Positions 56,498 through 64,000 of a stretch of DNA of 64,000 nt are shown here, one piece after another. Source of the stretch: Curtobacterium sp. MCBD17_035 (GTDB taxonomy: Bacteria > Actinomycetota > Actinomycetes > Actinomycetales > Microbacteriaceae); contig NZ_CP126279.1 in assembly GCF_003234815.2 (NCBI RefSeq), positions 930,001 through 994,000 of the forward strand. The letters are read 5' to 3'. Under the pieces are notes generated by a model. That model worked only from the letters and a program-made list of their open reading frames with translations. It made no database searches and was not told where the DNA came from. Position 1 is the first letter of the stretch; each line of letters starts with the position of its first letter. Both the position numbers and the translations under genes were made by a program.

Positions 56498-58498
56498 ATG
56501 AACGTACGAGGAGCCATGGTGGCCGACAGCCCCGAAGACGAAGCCCGCGACGACCGGCGCAACCGACGCGACGGAACCTCCCGCTCGAGCAGTGGTCGAG
56601 CAGGTGACGGTTCCACCGGGGCACCGGGTTCTGGCGCTGGTCCTCGGTCAGGGGCTGACGGTCGGCGCGGTCGATCGGGTGACGACCGGGGCGCCGCATC
56701 GTGGCGGGATGCCGGCCACCGGCGGGAGGACGGTGAGCGGCGTGACGTCGTGCGCCCCGACGGCGATCGTGGTCCCCGAGGAGGCCGGAGCGCTGAGCGC
56801 GGCGGGTACGTGCGGGGACCCCGGGAGTTCGAGCGTCGCGACGATCGGGGCGGCAGTTCGTACCGAGGGGGACCGCGAGACGGCAACGGCCGCGGTGTCG
56901 AGGGTGGACCTCGAGGATCCGGCCGTGCCGACGGTGATCGTCCTGGGCGCCTGCAACGTCCTTCCGAGGGGGAGCGTCCGCGCCGCGACGGGCGGGACTT
57001 CCGGGCGAACGGCACCCGTACGGACCGCCAGGGATGGCGCGACGACCGCGGGCGCGGACAAGGCGGTGCGAGGCCCGATCATGGCGGCGTCGGTCGGGGT
57101 GCGGCGGGGCGAGATGGTGGCCGGGCCTCGCGTCCGGCAGACGGCGGCCGCCGTCCGTACGGCGACGACCGCACACGCTCCGGCGACGACCGACGTGCCC
57201 GGAGCGACGAGGGCCGGCGCTTCGGCGACGACCGCCGGACGCGCGGTGACGACCGCCGACCGTACGGCGACGATCGGCGTGAACGGCGCGATGACCGCGG
57301 ACCTGCCGGGGCCGGCCGTCGTGCTGGTTCCGATGGCGGCCGTTCGGGCGGAGCCAGCCGCGGGCAGGGTCCGCGCGACGGTCGACCGTACGGCGATCGT
57401 GACGACCGGGCGCGCGGCCAGGACGGGCGCGCCGGGGGTCGCGAACGTGCGCGCTTCGGCGACGGCTCCCGGTCTGCAGGCGCTCGCTTCGGTGAGGGGT
57501 CGCGGGACGCCTTCGTCGACCGCGATCCGTTCGGTACTCGGTCCATCCGTCCGCGTCACGATGACCCGGACGTCCCCGAGGGCATCCAGCCCCGTGATCT
57601 CGACATCCAGGCGCGCGCCGAGCTGAAGACGCTGAGCAAGGACAACTCGGACTGGGTCGCGAAGCACCTCGTGGCCGCAGCACTCCTCATCGACGACGAC
57701 CCGGAACTCGCGCACGCGCACGCGGTCAGCGCCGGACGTCGGGCTGGACGCGTCGCCGTGGTCCGCGAGACCCTGGCGATAACGTCCTACCGACTGGGTG
57801 ACTTCGCGTCTGCTCTCCGGGAACTCCGGACCTACCGCCGTATCTCGGGGCGCAACGACCAGCTTCCGATGATGGTCGACTGCGAGCGCGGACTCGGCCG
57901 TCCGGAGCGCGCACTCGAGCTGGGACGGTCCGTCGACCGTGCGGCACTCGACGTGCCCGTGCAGGTGGAACTCGCGATCGCGATGTCCGGAGCCCGGCTC
58001 GACCTCGGGAATCCCACAGCGGCGCTTGCCGAGTTGGAGATTCCACAGCTGGACCCGGCGACGGCCTACAGCTGGTCGCCGTCGCTCTACAGTGCTTACG
58101 CGGCGACGCTCGAAGAGCTCGGCCGCCAAGACGAGGCCGACGAATGGTGGGCCCGTGTCGATCGTGCTACCGCGGCGCTCGCCGAGGCTGCTGATGAGGA
58201 TGCTTGGGAGACGGTGGATGTGGTCGAGGAAGCGATCGACGGAGCGGACGACGAGCGAGGCGAGGACGACGGGCTCGCCCCCGTCGACTCCGGGCGAGCC
58301 GATGGCAGTGGGAGCGACGACGGGGAAGCACCCAGCGATGGACTCGTCGAGCGCGGAGACGGCGTCACCGGTGACGACGGCATCGACGAAGGGCCAGACG
58401 TCGCCGGCGTCATCGAGTCGGATGACATCGACGACGAAGCGTTCGAGATCGACGAAGCCGACCCAATCGACGTCGACGGATCCGGAGCAGACCGCTGA
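56498..58498 (+). CDS. Arg/Gly/Asp-rich protein with TPR-like C-terminal domain
   Basis: I do not recognise a named family. About 350 N-terminal residues are low complexity, made of Arg, Gly and Asp with repeated GDDRR and PYGDDR units, and look disordered, as in RGG-type RNA-binding tails. Residues about 360-567 look helical and TPR-like (ALRELRTYRRISGR, RPERALELGRSVDRAAL). A very acidic tail of about 100 residues follows. Length is 666 residues from ATG 56498, which has TACGAC 6 nt upstream; ATG 56516 and GTG 56519 are alternatives. It lies between the rrn operon and a HAD gene. RNA or ribosome binding is a guess. Confidence 0.75.
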   Translation: MNVRGAMVADSPEDEARDDRRNRRDGTSRSSSGRAGDGSTGAPGSGAGPRSGADGRRGRSGDDRGAASWRDAGHRREDGERRDVVRPDGDRGPRGGRSAERGGYVRGPREFERRDDRGGSSYRGGPRDGNGRGVEGGPRGSGRADGDRPGRLQRPSEGERPRRDGRDFRANGTRTDRQGWRDDRGRGQGGARPDHGGVGRGAAGRDGGRASRPADGGRRPYGDDRTRSGDDRRARSDEGRRFGDDRRTRGDDRRPYGDDRRERRDDRGPAGAGRRAGSDGGRSGGASRGQGPRDGRPYGDRDDRARGQDGRAGGRERARFGDGSRSAGARFGEGSRDAFVDRDPFGTRSIRPRHDDPDVPEGIQPRDLDIQARAELKTLSKDNSDWVAKHLVAAALLIDDDPELAHAHAVSAGRRAGRVAVVRETLAITSYRLGDFASALRELRTYRRISGRNDQLPMMVDCERGLGRPERALELGRSVDRAALDVPVQVELAIAMSGARLDLGNPTAALAELEIPQLDPATAYSWSPSLYSAYAATLEELGRQDEADEWWARVDRATAALAEAADEDAWETVDVVEEAIDGADDERGEDDGLAPVDSGRADGSGSDDGEAPSDGLVERGDGVTGDDGIDEGPDVAGVIESDDIDDEAFEIDEADPIDVDGSGADR

Positions 58499-58535
58499 TC
58501 GGTCTGGATCGAAACCGATCGCGGGCGCGGTCGAT

Positions 58536-59582
58536 GTGCACGACGATGGGTCCGGATCGGCGCGCACCGACTCGGCTGACGCAGCTCGTCCGCCCTTGGA
58601 CGGCATCGACCTCGTCCTGACGGACCTCGACGGGGTCGTGTACCGCGGCGCCGCGGCGATCCCGCACGCGGTCGAGGCACTCACCGCGGCGTCGGCCACG
58701 GCCCGCGTCGGCTACATCACGAACAACGCGTCCCGGCGCCCGGCTGACGTCGCCGAGCACCTGCGTGGCTATGGCCTCGAGGTCGGAGCGGACGACGTCG
58801 TCACCTCGTCGCAGGCCGGCGTCCGGCTCCTGTCGACGCTCGTGCCAGCGGGGGCGACGATCCTCGTCATCGGTGGAGTCGGGTTGACGAGCATCGTCGA
58901 GGCCGGGGGCTTCCGGGTGACGGACTCCGCCGACGACGAGCCAGCGGCCGTGATCCAGGGGTTCTCACCGGATCTCGGGTGGCGACAACTCGCCGAGGCG
59001 TCGTTCGCCCTGGCCCGGGACATCCCCTGGGTGGCGACGAACATGGACTGGTCGATCCCGGTCGAGCGCGGCATCGCCCCGGGCAACGGCACACTCGTGG
59101 CGGCGGTGCACAACGCGGTGGGACGCATGCCCGTCGTCGCGGGCAAGCCAGAACGGGCGATCTTCGAGACGGCGGTCGAGCGGTTCGGGGGAACGCAGCG
59201 ACTGTTCATCGGCGACCGGCTCGACACGGACATCAAGGGTGCCAACGACGCCGGTATCCCGAGCGTCCTCGTGCTCACCGGCATCGACCGAGCGAAGCAG
59301 GTCCTCGCCGCGGATGAGCGATCGCGGCCGACGTGGGTCCTCGGTGACCTCCGCGGTCTCGCCGAGCCGTACCCGGTGACGCACCGCGAAACCGACCGCG
59401 ACGGAGCGCGCATCGTGCGGGTCGGCGGGGCACGCGTGAGGATGCAGGCACACGTCGTTCGCGTCGAGGAGCGCGGCGACGACCCCCTCGACCTCCTGCG
59501 GGCAGGGGCGACCGCGATCTGGGAATCGGGGCTCGCGATCTACGGTATCGACGTCGATCCGGCGCTGTACGGCGGCGAGTAG
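58536..59582 (+). CDS. HAD-IIA family phosphatase (NagD/phosphoglycolate type)
   Basis: A 348-residue HAD hydrolase of the NagD-like class. The nucleophile pair is in LTDLDGVVYRG (Asp30 and Asp32 from GTG 58536). Motif II TNNAS is near residue 68, the lysine is in VAGKPERAIFETA, and motif IV is GDRLDTDIKGANDAG. The C-terminus carries an extra domain of about 80 residues (AHVVRVEERGDDPLDLLRAG). No start has a Shine-Dalgarno sequence; GTG 58536 is my choice and a TTG at 58596 is possible. The substrate is unknown. Confidence 0.85.
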   Translation: MHDDGSGSARTDSADAARPPLDGIDLVLTDLDGVVYRGAAAIPHAVEALTAASATARVGYITNNASRRPADVAEHLRGYGLEVGADDVVTSSQAGVRLLSTLVPAGATILVIGGVGLTSIVEAGGFRVTDSADDEPAAVIQGFSPDLGWRQLAEASFALARDIPWVATNMDWSIPVERGIAPGNGTLVAAVHNAVGRMPVVAGKPERAIFETAVERFGGTQRLFIGDRLDTDIKGANDAGIPSVLVLTGIDRAKQVLAADERSRPTWVLGDLRGLAEPYPVTHRETDRDGARIVRVGGARVRMQAHVVRVEERGDDPLDLLRAGATAIWESGLAIYGIDVDPALYGGE

Positions 59583-59585
59583 CCT
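59580..59585 (+). promoter_or_regulatory. -10 element of the 50-residue gene
   Basis: TAGCCT overlaps the HAD stop codon and lies 7 nt before ATG 59593. Confidence 0.6.
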
Positions 59586-59592
59586 GGACCGC

Positions 59593-59737
59593 ATGGGTGA
59601 GCACGACGAGACCGGAGGGGACGCATTGATCTCCCGAGTCCGGCTCATCGAGGACCAGCCGCTCCCCGAGCGCGCCGACGCCTTCGCGCAGCTCCATGAC
59701 GAGCTCCGCACGCGTCTCGAGGGTGGTGGCAGCGCGA

Positions 59738-59745
<8 letters not shown>
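59593..59745 (+). CDS. 50-residue conserved-context small protein
   Basis: A short open frame of 50 codons, below usual length cut-offs. It begins MGEHDETGGDALISRVRLIE and ends in a helical stretch ADAFAQLHDELRTRLE before a small Gly/Ser tail. A -10 hexamer lies 7 nt upstream and its end overlaps the tlyA GTG by 8 bp, so it is probably the first gene of the tlyA-nadK-recN operon. Codon usage has the same high GC3. No function is known to me. Confidence 0.65.
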
Positions 59746-60771
<1,026 letters not shown>

Positions 60772-60775
<4 letters not shown>

Positions 60776-61695
60776 CCGGCGAACGACACATCCTGCTCGT
60801 CTCGCACACCGGCCGGCGGGACTCGATCGACGCCGCGCTCGAGGTGTGCGACCTGCTGCACGCCGCAGGCCTCGTCCCGGTGATGCCGTTCGACGAGTAC
60901 GCCGACATCCGGCGTGCCGAGGCCTCCGTGGGCCAGGTCGACATCCTCGGGGTGGACGTGCAGACGTCCGAACTCGAGATCGTGATCGTGCTCGGCGGGG
61001 ACGGGACGATCCTCCGTGCGGCGGAACTGGTGCGCGACGTCAACGCGCCGATCGTCGGGGTCAATCTCGGTCACGTCGGGTTCCTCGCCGAGAGCGAGCG
61101 CGACGGCTTGGCCGAGACCGTGCAGCGTGCGCTGAGCGGCGACTACCACGTCGAGGAGCGGGTGACCCTGCAGGTCGACGTCATCCTGGGGCAGGACGTC
61201 GTCTACTCGTCCTGGGCGCTCAACGAGGCGACCGTCGAGAAGGCCGCCCGCGAGCGGATGCTCGAGGTCGTCATGGAGGTCGACGGCCGCCCCCTCTCGT
61301 CGTTCGGGTGCGACGGTGTCGTCATGTCCACCCCGACCGGGTCGACCGCGTACTCGTTCTCGGGCGGCGGTCCCATCGTGTGGCCGGACGTCGACGCGCT
61401 CCTCATGGTGCCGCTCGGGGCACACGCGCTCTTCCAACGACCCATCGTCGTCGGTCCGAACTGCACGTTGGCCGTCGAGGTCCTGCGCCGGACGGCCGGC
61501 CTGGGCGTGCTCTGGTGCGATGGACGACGCACCCACGACCTGCCTCCCGGCGCGCGCGTCGAGGTCCGGCGCTCGCCGCAGCCCGTCCGGGTCGCACGTC
61601 TCAAGGACGCGCCGTTCACCGACCGGCTCGTCGCGAAGTTCCAGCTGCCGGTCAGTGGATGGCGTGGGCCCCAGCACGACGAGGACGGATCGTGA
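60772..61695 (+). CDS. nadK: NAD kinase
   Basis: NadK (307 residues) phosphorylates NAD to NADP. The GGDGT motif is at 75-79, NEATVEK is near residue 147 and STPTGSTAYSFSGGGPIV carries the substrate-binding threonines. GAGGAAA lies before the ATG, which overlaps the tlyA stop (ATGA). recN begins by overlapping its stop. Confidence 0.96.
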
Positions 61696-63386
61696 TCGAC
61701 GAGATCGGGATCCGGGACCTCGGGGTGATCGGCGAGGCGACGCTGGAACTCGGCCCCGGGTTCACGGTCGTGACGGGTGAGACGGGTGCCGGCAAGACGA
61801 TGATCGTGACGGCGCTCGGCCTGTTGCTCGGGGCGCGCGCCGACGCGTCGTCGGTACGGCGGGGGAGTGCGTCGGCCGTCGTCGAGGGCCGCTGGCGGAT
61901 CGAGGCCGACTCGCCGGTCGTCGAGCGCGTCGAGGACGCCGGCGGAGCGGTCGAGGACGGCGAGCTCATCCTGACGCGGACGGTCTCCGCCGAGGGACGC
62001 AGCCGCGCGACCGTCGGCGGACGGAGTGCGCCGGTCGCGGTACTCGGGGAACTCGCCGACCGGCTCGTCACGGTGCACGGGCAGTCCGACCAGATCCGCT
62101 TGACCTCGGCGACCGCGCAGCGCGCCGCGCTCGACGCCTTCGGCGGCTCGGCACTCCGCGACGCGCTCGCCGCGTACACCACGGCGTACGACCGCTGGCA
62201 GCAGCATGCGGGGGACCTCGAGGGCCTGACGCGCGATCGGGAGGAACGCATCCGGGAGGCGGACACGCTGCGGGCCGCGAGCGCGGAGATCGAGGCGGCC
62301 GACCCACAACCCGGCGAGGACGTCGAGCTCACGGAACGCGCCGAGCGGCTCGGCAACCTCGAGGAGCTCCGCCTCTCCGCCGGCCTGGCCCACGAGGCGC
62401 TCTCGAGCGAGGCGCTCGACGGCACACCCGACGTGGTCGGGCTGGTCGAGGCGGCGCGCCGCGCGGTCGAACGGGTGATCGGCTTCGACGCGGAACTCGC
62501 GCCGATCCTCGACCAGCTCACCGACATCGGGTACCAGGTCGGCGAGGCGGCGTCGACGTTGTCGAGCTACCTCGGCTCGCTCGACGGCGATGCCGCGCAC
62601 GACCTCGAACTCGTCAACGAGCGACGGGCCGTGCTCGCCGCGCTCGTCCGGAAGTACGGGGACGACGTCGACGACGTCATCGCGTTCGGGCGGCGGGCGT
62701 CCGACCGTCTGCTCGAACTCGACGGGGACGACGACCGCATCGTGGCGCTCGAGGCCGCGGTGGAGTCGGACCTCGCCGTGCTCGAGGAGACGGCGACCGC
62801 CCTCACCGCCGCACGGACGACCGCGGCCGAGGACCTCGCCGCACGGGTGACCGACGAGCTGGCGTCGCTCGCGATGTCTGGGGCTCGACTCGTCGTCGAG
62901 GTGACGGATGCCGGTGAGTACCGGCAGGCCGGACGGGACCAGGTCGCGATCCTGCTGCAGCCGCACTCGGGATCCGACCCGCGGCCGATCGGCCGGGGTG
63001 CGTCCGGCGGCGAGCTGTCCCGCGTGATGCTCGCGATCGAGGTCGTGATGGCCGGCACGACCACCGTGCCGACGTTCGTCTTCGACGAGGTCGACGCCGG
63101 GGTCGGGGGAGCGGCGGCGATCGAGATCGGACGCCGCCTGGCCCGCCTCGCGCGGACGACCCAGGTCGTCGTGGTCACGCACCTCGCGCAGGTGGCGGCC
63201 TTCGCCACGAACCACCTGCGGGTCGTCAAGGACGCCTCGGGTGCCGTCACCTCGAGCAGCGTCCAGCGCCTGCAGGGTGAGGACCGACTGCAGGAGATGG
63301 CGCGGTTGTTGTCCGGACTCGACGAGAGCGAGAGCGGTATCGAGCACGCGCGCGAACTGCTGCAGATGGCGGCGGCGAGCGTCTGA
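61692..63386 (+). CDS. recN: DNA repair protein RecN
   Basis: RecN is an SMC-like ATPase of double-strand-break repair. Walker A GETGAGKT is at residues 29-36, GQSDQIRLTS is present, and the C-terminal signature GRGASGGELSRVMLAIEV and Walker B TFVFDEVDAGVGG are intact. The coiled-coil middle covers about residues 150-380. The 564-residue length is normal. GTG 61692 overlaps nadK. No LexA box was found before the operon, so SOS control is not evident here. Confidence 0.96.
   Translation: MIDEIGIRDLGVIGEATLELGPGFTVVTGETGAGKTMIVTALGLLLGARADASSVRRGSASAVVEGRWRIEADSPVVERVEDAGGAVEDGELILTRTVSAEGRSRATVGGRSAPVAVLGELADRLVTVHGQSDQIRLTSATAQRAALDAFGGSALRDALAAYTTAYDRWQQHAGDLEGLTRDREERIREADTLRAASAEIEAADPQPGEDVELTERAERLGNLEELRLSAGLAHEALSSEALDGTPDVVGLVEAARRAVERVIGFDAELAPILDQLTDIGYQVGEAASTLSSYLGSLDGDAAHDLELVNERRAVLAALVRKYGDDVDDVIAFGRRASDRLLELDGDDDRIVALEAAVESDLAVLEETATALTAARTTAAEDLAARVTDELASLAMSGARLVVEVTDAGEYRQAGRDQVAILLQPHSGSDPRPIGRGASGGELSRVMLAIEVVMAGTTTVPTFVFDEVDAGVGGAAAIEIGRRLARLARTTQVVVVTHLAQVAAFATNHLRVVKDASGAVTSSSVQRLQGEDRLQEMARLLSGLDESESGIEHARELLQMAAASV

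Positions 63387-64000
<614 letters not shown>

Overview
The window is a chromosomal segment of a high-GC Gram-positive bacterium. The 16S gene at about 50.9-52.5 kb looks like that of a Microbacteriaceae member, and Curtobacterium or a close relative is my best guess (inference from recalled 16S signatures, not from a search). Supporting features are very high G+C in third codon positions, frequent GTG starts, 4-bp stop/start overlaps, a 16S-23S spacer without tRNA genes, and actinobacterial gene orders such as thyA-folA-dapA-rnj, ftsK-pgsA-cinA-clgR-DUF3046-recA-recX-miaB-miaA-dapF, and tlyA-nadK-recN-pyrG.

Layout. 0-5.3 kb: a minus-strand NAD(P)-dependent epimerase-like gene, then thyA, folA, dapA and rnj. 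5.4-14.9 kb: an accessory carbohydrate cassette. It has a Tat-type lipoprotein binding protein (with a one-base frameshift), two ABC permeases, an aldo/keto reductase, a tautomerase, a GH1 beta-glucosidase, a Gfo/Idh/MocA oxidoreductase, a DUF1080 hydrolase-like protein and a convergent ROK regulator. 15-29.4 kb: cell division, lipid synthesis, recombination and SOS genes (ftsK, pgsA, cinA, clgR, recA, recX), tRNA modification (miaB, miaA), dapF, a methyltransferase, hflX, and lexA divergent from a LysM gene. 29.4-33.4 kb: hisC-hisB-hisH-hisA and an SseB-family gene. 33.5-40.2 kb: DUF1844, infC-rpmI-rplT, a SpoU-type rRNA methyltransferase and pheST. 40.3-49 kb: argCJBDFGH without argR, then a 3-methyladenine glycosylase gene. 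49-56.4 kb: tyrS and one complete rrn operon (16S-23S-5S) with two promoters and a terminator. 56.5-64 kb: an Arg/Gly/Asp-rich TPR-like protein, a HAD phosphatase, a 50-residue protein, tlyA, nadK, recN and the 5' part of pyrG.

Regulation visible in the sequence. About fifteen genes have a TAnnnT-type -10 hexamer 6-9 nt before the start codon and no Shine-Dalgarno sequence, which predicts leaderless mRNAs; two of these lie inside the upstream cistron (dapF in miaA, hisB in hisC). LexA boxes sit before recA and in the lexA/LysM divergent region, each overlapping a recognisable promoter. infC begins with ATC after a strong Shine-Dalgarno sequence and a leader of about 270 nt.

The most interesting unit is the 5.4-14.9 kb cassette. 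It sits in the rnj-ftsK interval, next to a ROK regulator, and combines a classical hydrolytic route (GH1) with families linked to oxidative 3-keto-glycoside cleavage. No CRISPR array, prophage, insertion sequence or tRNA gene was recognised.
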